Assembly (NCBI GenBank): GCA_037975125.1
Contig: CM075851.1
Span: 125,994,481 to 126,058,480 of the forward strand
DNA length: 64,000 nt
Origin: Latrodectus hesperus
Lineage: Eukaryota; Arthropoda; Arachnida; Araneae; Theridiidae
Reading direction: 5' to 3'
This document shows positions 12,101-32,445 of this stretch, piece after piece. Each line of letters opens with the position of its first letter. Position 1 is the stretch's first letter. Below the pieces are notes generated by a model, which worked only from the letters and a program-made list of their open reading frames with translations, was not told where the DNA came from and did no database searches. Position numbers and translations under genes: made by a program.

Positions 12101-13949
12101 GTTAACATTTCACAATGCATATGTAATTCATTTGAAATGTTTTTTTTTCATTTTAAAACAAAACTTAGTTAAGATTTTTAAAATTAATATGAGTTTTTGA
12201 TAGTATATATTTTGTATGCCTCGCTATTAATCTTATAAAAAAGAAACTCCATCTATTACTAATACTTTTGCAAATCAAAACTATTCTGCACAGCCTATTT
12301 TGCAGCACAATAAATAAGAGTCTTCCCATCTCAAACTTTAGGAATCAGTTAAATTTTCTTTATTCGTTTTCTCCCTCTTTACTTCTCATGAAATTTGAAT
12401 CATTTGTGATGTGTGGTTCAGAATTGATTTCCAGCTAGTATTAATATTCTCATATAAGAAGAGAGCAGTAAAATAATCTATGGAAAGTTAACGATCTAAC
12501 TATTCAATAATTGTTTAGATAAAATATATTTTTTTCAAATAAAAGTTATAAATTACTATCAGTGCCGAAATCTTTTCATTTTACAAAATGAACTTGTTAA
12601 CATGAAAAATGTTATATGACATGGTAATATATTTAATATTAGTTCCCATAGGCCTAATTACAATGACTTAAAATTAATTACAATTTATTTTTACAACCAA
12701 ATTGAATTGTCAACAAAATAATTTCTCCAAATATATTTTGTCTTAAAGATGCCTTTCAATCATTTTACCTTGAGATAATTAAAAATATGTTGGAAAACAA
12801 TATTATTATAAAAATAAATAAAATAATGTCTTGCCATAGAGGTAAAAAAAAATATATTTCGGAACATTACAATAAAAAGAAAAAAAACTGATATGCACAT
12901 TTTTTACACTCTTTCCTACATTTGTAATATTTTTTTCTTTTCCATTTACTTAATAATGTTATTTTTAATATTTTATGTTTAACGATTTGAATAATAAAAT
13001 GAGTTAAATACTTTTTCATCGCAACATCAAAGCTATACAATTCATGGTATTTTATTTCAATTATATTAGGTTAAAGTAATTCAAAGTCAATGCAAAGTAA
13101 TTTTCATTAATGAAATTTTTTGAAAAATAATTTCTGTGAAAAAAAAAGAGAATCTTAAATAAAATAAAAAAACCCAAATTATTTCACATCATTAATTAGA
13201 AGCAGAGTTACAAGAAAAAAACTGAAGTTAATCATTAATTTTAATCTTTTTTTCTGATAAAGGTGATTCTTTGTAATATAACATTGGTTAGATATAATTG
13301 GCTGCATTTTTACTCTTGGGTGTTCAATAAAGCATTTTTTTATGTAACAAGCAATTATTTTCATCAATTAATGTTATAATGTTTTAGTTTTGATGCTAAA
13401 AATGTTTCGATGGCTGCTTTAATGACTTATAAAAAATATTGTTGAGGAATTTCATTCACTACTTTGAAAGACTTTAAAAAAGCAAATCACATTATGATAC
13501 TTACTTATAATATATTTCTTGCTTTGAAATTTTTCATGTATTCTCATTAAAGATTGAAATTCATCTTACAACATTTTTCTTTAAATTATATCATTTGAAG
13601 TATTATGCATTAGTAACTGAATCCGTTTAATGAACTTTCAATAAGAACTGATTGTCTATGATCAAATGCAATAAGCCTAATAAGTTACATTTTCGATGTA
13701 ATTAACATGTGCATATAACATTTGCAAATAAGTTTTATTTTATTATGAAAAAAAATTTATGATGCTGTGCGCATATTGTATTTGTATATTAAGAACATTT
13801 TACACGCGACTTATTCTAAAATCCATGCTAAAAAATTTAAATTGCAAGTATGTTTAAGATGCACCGAGTTTATAAACATTATATAGATTTAGGGAATTTA
13901 GTTTTACTGTTACCAAAAGAAGTTTCCTCACATCTCTATTTATTACATT
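9190..13949. other. A+T-rich DNA, possible intron
   Basis: No transposon or microsatellite array seen. The only item of note is the possible 18-nt microexon at 10,643-10,660. Otherwise there are only short A+T-rich palindromes. Confidence 0.5.
10643..10660 (+). CDS. Possible 18-nt microexon
   Basis: Eighteen bases sit between an acceptor-type ttatttatcag and a consensus donor gtgagt. Read in the phase left by the 9,097-9,189 exon, they give two bases, five full codons (V G N L E) and one base, so the phase is kept. The polypyrimidine tract is poor and an 18-nt match of this kind can arise by chance, so this is weak support only. Confidence 0.15.
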
Positions 13950-14261
13950 GTTGTTACTAATGACACTTGGACATGCCAAGCTCGCTATGCCTTGGCTATG
14001 CGAATTTAAGTCAATTGGGAGCGTCTTTCGTTTTAATCAGAGCACCATGAAGGTGAAAGTACGACTTTGCTCTACACACATGCTATAGAAACCCGTTTAT
14101 AGGGTAGGCAACCATTCACACCTCATTCATACAAGGAAAGGAGAAAGACAGAATAGATAGAGAGAAAAAGTACATCCATCCCCGAACCGGGATTCGAACG
14201 CAGGACCACCTTATCTGTAGTCAGGCATGCCGACCACAAGACAAGTTGGCGGCATTAAATT
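13942..14261 (-). repeat. tRNA-derived SINE, family S1 with tail type a, and its target duplication
   Basis: Element body is 13,950-14,253 on the minus strand. The tRNA-like head at the right end carries a near-perfect Pol III B box (CGTTCGAATCC, 14,190-14,200) and an A-box-like segment near 14,235-14,245. The 3' end reads toward the left and finishes in a short (CAA)n tail. Flanks ATTACATT (13,942-13,949) and ATTAAATT (14,254-14,261) fit an 8-bp target-site duplication with one change. The 3' body (attta agtcaattgggagcg and the ccttggc block) is the same as in the copies at 16,947 and 40,153 and differs from those at 28,412, 48,108 and 52,754. It contains no gene; an internal Pol III promoter is implied by the boxes. 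Confidence 0.85.
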
Positions 14262-16934
14262 AGTTAAATAGTGTTAATCAATACTTGCTGCACAAATGTT
14301 AATTTAGTGAAGAAATATAATCAACATTAAAACTATTTTGTGAAAATATTTTTATGACTTTATTATTCTTCATTTTCACATAAGCCAAGAAAAGATAAAA
14401 TTGTTATTCACTAATTCTCATATTAAAGCAAGTCTTAAAATAATATTAAAAATGTAATGTGTTGTTTTTACGAAAACTTATCTAAAATATTTGTACTTTC
14501 CGATATAGGGCATAATTTATCTATTTCTATATTACATTTCACAAGTTTGTAAGAACTGTTTTTGTACTATTAAATAAGGGTATTACGCTTACTTCCCACA
14601 TTGAATTTGTGTTGTTTACCTCCTTAATTATTCATATTATTACAACTCATGGAACTCGTATATAATATCACTCTAAAAAGTCAGTATTTAAAAAAATCAT
14701 TCTTAAATAACTTAAAACAATTTTCTGCTATTTGTAAATAAATAACAAAATTAGTTATTTCATTCAGTTTATTTTTCTTGATTTATGTCTGTAACAGAAC
14801 TGAAACATTTCCATAAAAATTAAGATGAAAATTTTCATGAATTTTTTATTGATAGTGACTGATCATTAATTCAAAACAATAATATTCAAAGAATACTTTT
14901 CGAATTTTTATAAATATAATATGTTCATTTTTGATACAATATAAAAAATGTATTAAGTATATTAAAGAATAATAAATATCACATTATTCGAATACTAAAT
15001 TATTAAATAATTATTGTGATTTTAAATAATATTTTAAGGATAATATAAAGATAAATTTGCATATTGCTCAATTGACTTAAATAAAACAAAAAACATTTTA
15101 TAAAGTTAATAAATTCATTGTTAAATAAATATTTTTTGTTAAACAATAACATACATTTATTTGAAAAATATATTCTTAATAATTTGAATTAATTTTTTAT
15201 AAAGTAAATTATATTTAATTTTAAAATTACATTTATATTATTTCAAATATTTTAAGTTATTATTATAGCCCTTTTTTCATGTACATTTCAGTAAAATATA
15301 AATTTATTGAAAAGTATTGAAAAAGAAATTCATTCTTTTTCAATGCCAACGATTTTTGTGAGTAATGATAATTAGAAAAATTTAAAAACATATTACAGTT
15401 TCATGTGCTTATGTAAAATGTGGATTTCGTGTAAAAATTATTTTATTCGCATGAAAGTCAAAGATATTTAAAGTTACATTTCTTACTTACAAATAATCAA
15501 TATTTAGCATATGTTATAGTTATTAAAAAATTTAAAGCTTCAATTATGTCTTTAGAACTTTAATTCATGAACCATTTTAGGAAAAGAAATTGTTTCTCAT
15601 TATTTTTGCACTATACATGAAAAAATATCCAATAATTATGATTTTTATTCATAGATATCGAGTATTTTCGAGGTTTTGGTTTTTTATTTGGTATTGATCA
15701 CAAAACATATGCTATTACTCTTCATACAATTAAAAATGCTTAAAATCTGAATGTGAACAGGCATATTTGTTCAAACGTAAAATTTTGGCATACGTAAATA
15801 TTTCCAGTGCTTTTAGGTATTAGGAATTTGAAAGGTAAATTTTTATTCTTTTTCAGATTGAAAGACTAAGAAAGTCTAAGACATTCAAAAAGTTTATTTT
15901 AAAATTATATTTTTTGTTAAGGGTGTTTTAAGGGGAATAAACGAAAAAAAATAACTGTGGATTTTCTAACTAACACTTTTATGATCATATTATAAATTTT
16001 CAATCTACTTTGCCAAGTATGACGGATTTTGAGTTCTATTTTTACATATTTGAAATAAAAAGTATGAAGTGTATTGTTAAAGTGTTATTCGTTTCTAAAT
16101 TGATGAGTAAAAATTATCCAGAAAATGAAAACAACAAAGTCTTAAAACCCCTAATGTAAAATAAAATTTTATTTATAAATAGTAATAAAACAACACTTCG
16201 GAGCAAAATATTTTTATTTATGAGGTAAACATTTTCTTAAGTACTTTTACTTTTCCTTATCTAAGATATTTATCAAGAAGGTAGTTATTCTTTCCATTGC
16301 TATGAATGACATACCTATCAAGTGAATCTCTATGATTTCAATATTTATTTCCTATTTTTCAACTCGAAATATTTATCTCATTCTGTAATGTCAAATAATA
16401 TATTTTTCATCGATGAGAAAGGAAAACACGAAAGAAATATAAATATATGATGTGGATCTCTATTTCTTTTTTTATCATATTATTTAAGATAAAGAAGGAA
16501 ATTCCGTAACACAAATATAGTTAGAGCTTCAAGTTTTTTCATATAATATTTTTATTTTCATAAAATATTAAAATCATCTAGTACGATCATGACGCATAAA
16601 TTATTCACTCAAATGATACTGTGTATATTTCCTTACATTCGTAATAATTTGATTTTTTTAAACTACATATTTTTGAGGTTTATTTCTTGTGATTGTAATG
16701 AGAAATAAAATTTAAAATTTGCAAATAACTATATTTTGTTAATAAAATTTTTAACATACATACAACTGTAAATTTATTTTTCATAAAATTTTAACTGTTT
16801 TTGTGTAAATTATAAAAATATTTCTGTAAAAATTAAACTTTCATTTGTCCTGTAAAATGATTAAAAATTATGTCTGTATATATATTAGGCTAACATTTAT
16901 CTACACATAATTTATATCCATCATCTATTAAGAT
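14262..16934. other. A+T-rich non-coding DNA
   Basis: No recognisable feature other than A+T-rich low complexity and isolated short hairpins. Confidence 0.6.
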
Positions 16935-17218
16935 AATGAATTACTTAAGCCGACCAACTTGTCTAGTGGCCAGCGTCCCTGACTGGGATAAGGAGGTCCT
17001 GGGTTCGAATCCCGGTTCAGGTATGGATGTAATTTCTCTCTCTATCGATCCTGTCTTTGTCCTTTCCTTGTATGAATGAGGTGTGAATGGTGAGAATGCC
17101 TTGGTGCTCTGATTAAAACGAAAGACGCTCCCAATTGACTTAAAGTTGCATAGCCAGGGCATAGCGAGCTTGGCCGGTCCAAGTGTCATAAGTGACAACA
17201 ACAACAATGAATTATTTT
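16935..17218 (+). repeat. tRNA-derived SINE, family S1a, best-preserved copy with target duplication
   Basis: The body runs from about 16,947 to 17,205. The head keeps an A-box match (ttgtctagtgg, 16,959-16,969) and a perfect B box (GGTTCGAATCC, 17,002-17,012) with tRNA-like spacing, then the shared middle block with 'tttgtcctttccttgtatg', then tail type a and a (ACA)n end. It is flanked by AATGAATTACTT (16,935-16,946) and AATGAATTATTT (17,206-17,217), an 11-of-12 direct repeat that proves insertion by target-primed reverse transcription. This copy lacks the segment between the middle block and the tail that other S1a copies have ('tataaacgggt' and the following 40 or so bases), so it is a shorter variant. 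A 95-codon minus-strand open frame lies across it and is not a gene. Confidence 0.9.
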
Positions 17219-17905
<687 letters not shown>

Positions 17906-18179
17906 AGAAGAAAACTAACGAAATCAAATAAAGCTAAATCTGGCCAAAGAATCTTCCTATATAAGAGCAGTATATGGGAAAAGAAAAATAGCTTCTACCT
18001 GAATCTCGAATTAGGAGTCTGTATTTTGACCATTAAAGTAGCAGAAATCTCACCTATCCGATAGCAAACAGAAAATAAAAGTAACTAAGAAACCCATGTT
18101 AAATAAAGCGTATGATTTGCTCAAACATTTACACTTTTCTCACTTTGGTTATTCGTACTGTTTACCAGGGTTTTGAGGA

Positions 18180-19010
18180 ATCCAAGCGAAAACTGAACCC
18201 ATTCTTGCACAAAATCACCTTTGAGATTAATGATGTTTGTTGGAGCTAGTCTTTCAGTTGCAATTGAGTATCTTCGTAATGTTCAATGGGATTAAGGTCA
18301 CAGAACATCACAAACCACAACAACTACCGTACATCTTGCGACTCGACCACCAACTGATAACAGCAACTGCTTATAAGGTGCAAGGTTCTATATCACTCAA
18401 CTCTCAGAGAATCTCTATCGAACACATGAAACGCTGCCCACATTTATCATGATGCCCACCTAAACCATCAGTTAACTTTCCCCACAGTGATCCTTTTCGA
18501 CAATGTTAGATGGCCAGTAACGAAGCCCAGGTTCATTCCAAATAAGAATATGTTTCGATTCAACTGTTTATATGAATCTTTGCGCATCTCTGAATAGAAC
18601 TCACTTCCAATTTTCTTCGGTCCTGACAAGTTTTCTCGGAATCAGCTAGGTGGATTTTTTGATGTTCAAGATGCAGTCGGGTATACAAACTACAGTCATT
18701 ATATGTCTAAATGATAGTTATCCAAGAAAAAGATGTTCCCATTGCAGTATACAGAATGCGAGACTGATCTGTTGTTGTCTCGCATCTACATCTTTTGACT
18801 AAATGTCTAAAATAACAGTGTTTAGTTAAGCCTTTTTGCGAGATTAACTAGTCCTGCTGACCACTGTTCCTATTTCTGAGAGCTATTTCCAGGAAGTGGA
18901 CACCATGTTTCCCGAAACTCCGAAGTTCCAACAAAAGGAAACCAGTGATTGAACCATTCCCAGTGTTCCAACCATCAATAGACTATGTAGCTTCATAGTA
19001 AAGATGATGG
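18180..19010 (-). pseudogene. Decayed Tc1-like transposase
   Basis: A block of clearly higher complexity and G+C. On the minus strand the remains of a Tc1-type transposase can be read in order from right to left. Near 18,780-18,800 there is a CETTTDQSRI-like helix segment; at 18,475-18,540 a block beginning WNEPGLRYWPSNI that fits the family's W-x-E-P-G-x-R-Y consensus after the second catalytic aspartate region; at 18,279-18,299 DLNPIEH, the motif around the third catalytic position; and then a typical C-terminal stretch QQTSLIS. Several stop codons and at least one frameshift separate them, so it is inactive. Terminal inverted repeats were not found; the element probably spans roughly 18,130-19,190. 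A 71-codon plus-strand frame at 18,237 is antisense noise. Confidence 0.75.
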
Positions 19011-25771
<6,761 letters not shown>

Positions 25772-26355
25772 GATAATCTTGAGTGATTGAACAAGCAAAT
25801 AGTTCTTTGGATGAGCATATGAATACAGAAGCATTAATGAGTTGCTGAAAATTGTGTTGAATTAATTAAAGTTGTCATCCAATTGTATGAATCTGTTAAC
25901 ATCACGTGTAAATATATCAACTTCTGATACTGAATATAAATGTTTTTAATACAAAAATTTATAAATTGTATTTTTATTATATTTTAGTATATTGCTATGA
26001 ATGAAAAAGTTTCTTAAATTAAATTTTTCTTAAAATAAATAAAATACGATAATTTTGGATGAATGATTCAATGCTTAAATCAATTGCAAATAGCTTTTCA
26101 GATGAACATATGAACATAAAAGCATTACTAAGTCTCTGAAAACTTGTGTGGAATTAGCTAAAATAATCATCGTATTGGCTGAATCACCGGTAAATTTAAC
26201 CGGTATATCACCGATAAATATTTTGATTGGGAATACAAAACATTTCAAACAAAAAATTATAATTTGCATTTTTTTATATTTTAATACATTGTTATGAATG
26301 CAAAACTTTTGACTGCAAATAATTTTTTTTTAAAATTACAGCAATAAAATTATAT
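25772..26355 (+). repeat. Ancient tandem duplication, unit about 291 bp, two copies
   Basis: Unit 1 (about 25,772-26,049) and unit 2 (about 26,050-26,355) align over their full length. Anchors are gcaaatag at 25,795 and 26,086, then gatga/gcatatgaa, agcatta, ctgaaaa, gaatta, tatgaat/ggctgaat, and later atacaaaa, tatattttag/tatattttaa, and tgctatgaatg/tgttatgaatg. The offset of the anchors is 291 bases. Divergence is high, so the duplication is old. Unit 2 also contains two ACCGGT sites (26,186 and 26,199) seven bases apart, absent from unit 1. No coding potential is kept between the copies. Confidence 0.75.
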
Positions 26356-26549
26356 TTTGATATTGCGACTATATTTTGAGGAATTAACTCATTTTACTTA
26401 TACAAAAAGGGAGAATTTCGGAGTTTGTATTTCCTTTTAAGCTTTGCCATTGCTAAATGAAGGTGTAAGTAGATTTATTGATTTTCTACTTTCGGGTATG
26501 AAGCATTAATGCATCTTCTTTAATTACATTCAAAGTTAATTATGATTCG

Positions 26550-26655
26550 CTAAAAAATTGATGGCTTTCGGAAGAGGGATTTTGCCTCTGTCATATCTGA
26601 TTTTCCGCCTGACATCTTTTCGGGAAGCTTTTGAGGTGAAACTTTTGTAAGCTCA
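26550..26655 (-). CDS. Possible terminal coding exon, 34 codons
   Basis: On the minus strand an acceptor-type atctttgcatttttag is followed at 26,655 by one base and then 34 open codons to a TAG at 26,550-26,552. The translation starts ELTKVSPQKLPEKMSGG and ends SLFRKPSIF, polar and basic like a cytosolic C-terminus. Against it, a plus-strand frame of similar length is also open across the same bases, so the island may simply be G+C-richer DNA. Family unknown. Confidence 0.2.
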
Positions 26656-26769
26656 CTAAAAATGCAAAGATATCAACGCTTTGATCTTCAACCTGATGAC
26701 TTTATTAATAGCTTTAAAGATTTATGAATAGAAGGTTCAGATGAATGAATTGCTAATGTGATAAGGTAA

Positions 26770-27900
26770 ATTGAATTTTAGATTTAATAAATAAACTTAA
26801 TTTTAATTTTAATGCATATGAATGAAATTTACGTCACTTTTATTTTAAAATAAACACTTTCAAATGAGAAGAAAAACCAATTTTTAAATAATTTTTAATA
26901 TTGCTCTTTTAGAAATTATTGTAAGTCATTTGTTATTAAGTAATGATATAAGCGAAATTTAAATCATTAATATTATTTTATTTTATTTAATTATAACTAC
27001 ATAATATATAATTAAACCATGTAATCATAACCATTAACATTTTTATCTCCTAATTATATGAAAACAATTGTCATCAATCATATATGAAACAAAATTACAT
27101 ATTCCATAAGCAAAACAACTCGGTGCCCTGATGTAAAATTTTTAACTTTTATAATTCCTTTCTTACATTCTGATGACAATAATTTTTTAAATAATCTAAT
27201 GCAATATTGTACTGGTAATAAATAAATAAATAATCGCATAAGTAAATTTTTGATCAAGGTAATTAAAATTAGAGCAATCAATTTTTGTGTATTTTAACAT
27301 TCCATATTTTTACAGACGAATAATTGAGTAAATTATTTTGTTTCATTTTCATATTGATTGCTGAAAAACTAAAGTTTGTTCTCACAAAAAGGTTTGATTA
27401 AACTTGAATTACTTTTAATAATAGCATAATGACATTTAATATTTACATAATAATTTATGAATTATTTTTCATCCCTAAACATTAAACATAATTCTGATTA
27501 CTAATAAACTTCATTTTTTAAGTACTATTTATATTACTGCCAGTACTACGTTGAAAATTTTACTCAAATTTATATTTAAAAAAAGTTAAAATTGCATCAC
27601 AAAATTTTAGTTTCTAGAAAACATGTTTATGAAAATATTAAGATAAATAAAACATTTATGTTAGTTAGATTCACTATTATTTATAAATATTTATACAAAA
27701 TAAATTTTGTATAATAATATTTATTACTTTACATTTATTAATATTAATTTATTATGTTATTAATTTAAAAGCATTAAATTAGCAAAAGGAAACTTAAGGT
27801 GAATTTATTTAAAAATGTATAATATCTAAAAATTACTTAATATTCTAATGATTTTGCTAAAAGCAGCATGTTTAATTGCTAATATGTTTATGAAATTGTT
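26770..27900. other. A+T-rich non-coding DNA
   Basis: No feature seen. Confidence 0.55.
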
Positions 27901-27979
27901 ATTATTTATTTTCATTTTTTCCTTCTTGCAGCATACATAAGTGACAATACTGTGATTATCATAAAAACTGCTATAATTT

Positions 27980-28062
27980 TTAAAAATGTTTTTAGTAAAA
28001 TTCAACCGCAACAAATCTGCATCCTCGCGATTTAAGGCATTTATCATGGAGCCACTATCAAG
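27980..28062 (-). other. Short coding-like island with an LDSGS motif
   Basis: Minus-strand reading gives VRFFLDSGSMINALNRED and then ADLLRLN. LDSGS is the active-site form of retropepsin-like aspartic proteases in BEL/Pao and related LTR retrotransposons, so a decayed protease fragment is one reading. Alternatively the stretch ttttttcttgatag just before GGCTCC could be a splice acceptor, which would make the first residues intronic. Neither reading has further support nearby: I see no reverse transcriptase or integrase remains in the flanks. Confidence 0.2.
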
Positions 28063-28411
28063 AAAAAAACGCACACAAATACACATGCGATTATAAAGGG
28101 AACCATAATTAATGTTTTCTCTTGTTTTAGTTAATTACATTCTCTAATATGGAAATTAACTTCTGAAACTTAAAAATTCTATGGGCTGCATATTTAAAAT
28201 TGAAAGAGACAGATGTAAAGTATTTTTAGTTATGAACTTAAGACTTGTTTAAAGAGTTAAATTAGTAAAACATGTGGATTCTCTCTTTTAAGCACACATG
28301 ATAATTTTATGTCTTTTATATATATTTATGATAAATAAATATTATTGGCTATTTAAATAAATTTTTAACTTCGTGAAAAATATTCTTTTTAATGTAAGCA
28401 AATAATGATGA

Positions 28412-28661
28412 GCCGCCTACCCTGTGTAGTGGTCAGAGTGTCTGACTGCGGATAGGGAGGTCCTGGATTCGAATCCCAGTTCGGGCACGGATGTATTTTC
28501 TTCCTCTGTCTATCCTGTCTTTGTCCTTTCTTTGTATGAATGGTTGTCTACCCTATAAACGGGTCCCTGAAGTCGGAATCCACACCAAATATGGTTAAGT
28601 TGGAAAAGTGGAGCAGCGCACCCTATATTGTCAGCCTGACTGGCACAAAAAAACAACAACA
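28412..28661 (+). repeat. tRNA-derived SINE, family S1 with tail type b
   Basis: The head carries A box tgtgtagtggtc (28,424) and B box GGATTCGAATCC (28,465-28,475). The middle block 'tttgtcctttctttgtatg' is shared with all S1 copies. From about 28,570 the body is tail type b: 'agtcggaatccacaccaa', 'gttggaaaagtggagcagcg' and the 'cagcctgactggcac' end, then an A-rich (CAA)n tail. A target-site duplication is not clear here; short AAATA matches on both sides are too weak. Confidence 0.85.
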
Positions 28662-29383
28662 AATACGGAAGTGATCTATAAATGTTATGTAATAAAATAT
28701 GTATGTTTTGATTAATGATAAAGGTAAGAGTAAAAGTGTTTCATTTTTTGAAATTATTCCAGCATATTCAAAAATTTTATATTTTAGCTAGAATTCTTAT
28801 ATTTTTAAGAACTTTTAAATTTATTGTTAGTAAAGTTTGAAGATATTCTGCAATGCGGACGGTATTTCAGATAAAATTCACTTTAAAAACCATTTTAAGA
28901 TGTATAGTTTCTAAGAATATACTGTAAAAACATACTTTGAAACTCTCTATTTTATATAACTTTATATAAAACACTTTCATAAACAACAAACATGATGTAT
29001 TTATTTTATATCTTATTTTCATCAAAATACCCCATTATTTAACTGGTTTTAATTCTAATGCTAAAAAATAGAATGTAATCAAGATTTTAATAGGAGATAT
29101 GTTTAACGTATGGAATGGAATTAATTAAGAATATCAAATAAAATACATGGAAATTTATAAATCAAAAGTTATCTATTTATATTACGGGTTACTTTTGAAT
29201 TGAAGAAATTAACGATATATAGACATTTTTAGAAATTAGCATTTTCTACTTATATTTAAATCTCCAATTCTGTATTAAAACAAATCTATTAAGCTATTTT
29301 GATTGAGATAAGAAAGTAATTTTAATAACTTTTCTACATGGCCCATTATATAGTAAAGAAATTATAAATTCGTAGTAATACTT
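28662..29383. other. A+T-rich non-coding DNA
   Basis: No feature seen. Confidence 0.55.
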
Positions 29384-29502
29384 TTCGGATTCAGTTTGTC
29401 CAGTAGCAGAATAAACTGGACCTGATTCACGTTTCTGTCTCCTCCATGTGCGTGTTTTAAGAGTTTTGAATCGCAATCCAACAAATTTCCTCATTTGTAA
29501 TA
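29384..29502 (-). CDS. Candidate internal coding exon, product unknown
   Basis: The minus strand has an acceptor-type acattttctag ending at 29,503, then an open frame that includes MRKFVGLRFKTLKTRTW, a very basic helix-like segment, and continues GPVYSATGQTESEK before the G+C-richer stretch stops near 29,384 at a weak donor-like gtatta. Open reading continues past this point but turns A+T-rich and non-protein-like, which is what an exon/intron border would look like. The basic RRQKRE run could be a nuclear or membrane-proximal signal. The donor is poor and I do not recognise the family. Confidence 0.28.
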
Positions 29503-29973
29503 CTAGAAAATGTTTTATTGCTGCAATAGCTTTATAATAATACATGAGATATAATACATAGCATGTACACAAAAACAGTTATACGCATGTCCCGATTGAG
29601 CTAATCGGAATAAAAAGTAAAAAATTTAAAAATAAATAATTGAAAAAATGCTTTTGTTTTACCCACGGTTTTACAAAACATGACATTGACACATATTATC
29701 TTTCAAAAGACCTAAATATGAACTTTAAGTGTACTACCTACTTAATTTCATTGTCTTAATTTTGATTCGTTAAAACCTGTTTTTATATTTTTTGTAGATT
29801 CCGTTTAAAATCATAATGTATTTTATAAAAATTTTTCATCATTTTTTTAATTAATGTCAAATTTAAATATAACTGACTTAATCATGATACAATTAATTAA
29901 AAATATCATTGCTTAATTTTCAGAAAATAATTAATTGAATATGACTGGACACACAAAAAACATAGGATAAATG

Positions 29974-30480
29974 TTTTTTTTTTTTTACATTAGGCCTTCC
30001 ATTCCTCCAAGGGAAAAAAATTCCTGGATGTAAAACTGAAGTCAACTTTTATGGTACAGCCTTCAAGAGCCACACACACTTTTGCATGACTTTCCTTTTT
30101 ACATCCTTATGGCCATTGTAACAGAATTTTAATTAATTTTATTTACTTTTCTTTTAAAATATATTTGCAGAAAGGAATTGTTATTGAACTCATAAGCAAA
30201 ATTCATGTTTCCTCTTCAGCTCCTTCTCTATGTTGCACTACGACATGACTTGGGAATCATTGATTTGCCATAAATGCTTTGTTCAGGAAAATATTTTATA
30301 ACTATAATCACTCTCACCGGAAAATTTAGACACTGATGGAGCTCTGAGTTATTTTTATTTGTTGCAGTTGTTTGCTTTTTAGACACAACATTCTTACCCA
30401 ATGCACATCTGTCTTCTTTGCTCCTCGTTCTTCCATCTATTATTTTGCTTTTCCAAGGTTGTCTTGCCATGTTGAGTATA
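29974..30480 (-). other. Higher-complexity island ending in A12, possible decayed retroposed copy
   Basis: From 30,480 down to 29,986 the sequence is less A+T-rich than its flanks, and on the minus strand it ends in twelve A (29,974-29,985). It includes an 80-codon frame (30,228-30,470) starting MARQPWKSKIIDGRTRSKED. No family is recognised, there is no AATAAA at the right distance from the A run, and no target duplication was found, so a retroposed transcript is only one possibility. Confidence 0.2.
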
Positions 30481-31721
<1,241 letters not shown>

Positions 31722-31861
31722 GCCAGGGACTTGTTCTCAGAGATATATTCTGTATAAATCATAAATTTTATTTGTATTTATGAATAGCGATATTGTATTT
31801 CGACATCTAAAACATTTAATTCAAATTTGTTATGGTTACATTCAAATTTATTATATTTATA

Positions 31862-32135
<274 letters not shown>

Positions 32136-32138
32136 GTA

Positions 32139-32179
32139 TATTAAATAAAATATTCTATTTCCTTAATACTATTACTTTC

Positions 32180-32249
<70 letters not shown>

Positions 32250-32445
32250 CAAGGTAATCATTTAGTTTTAATAATGATAAACAATGATGGATATGTGTGA
32301 CTAAAATTTTTTCCATGATGTAATATGAAACATATCATTATGAGTTACAAATAATGGAAATTACATTATGTAAAAGAATATACTATGAAAAATATATAGA
32401 AATAAGAAAGTAATAGTATTAAGAAAAAAGAATATTTTATTTAAT
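32139..32445. repeat. 55-bp inverted repeat around an (AT)n loop
   Basis: Arm 1 (32,139-32,193) and arm 2 (32,391-32,445) are reverse complements over 55 bases with two mismatches; the shared core includes ttaatactattactttctta. The 197-base spacer begins with about 30 AT units (32,185-32,248) and continues with A+T-rich DNA. There is no coding content and no obvious target duplication, so it could be a foldback or MITE-like element or a local inverted duplication. Confidence 0.85.

Noticed and set aside
16947..17020. tRNA gene at the perfect B box
   Set aside because: Acceptor ends do not pair and the same head recurs in seven SINEs with target-site duplications.
18237..18452. 71-codon plus-strand open frame
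   Set aside because: It is antisense to the decayed Tc1 transposase, which explains its higher complexity.
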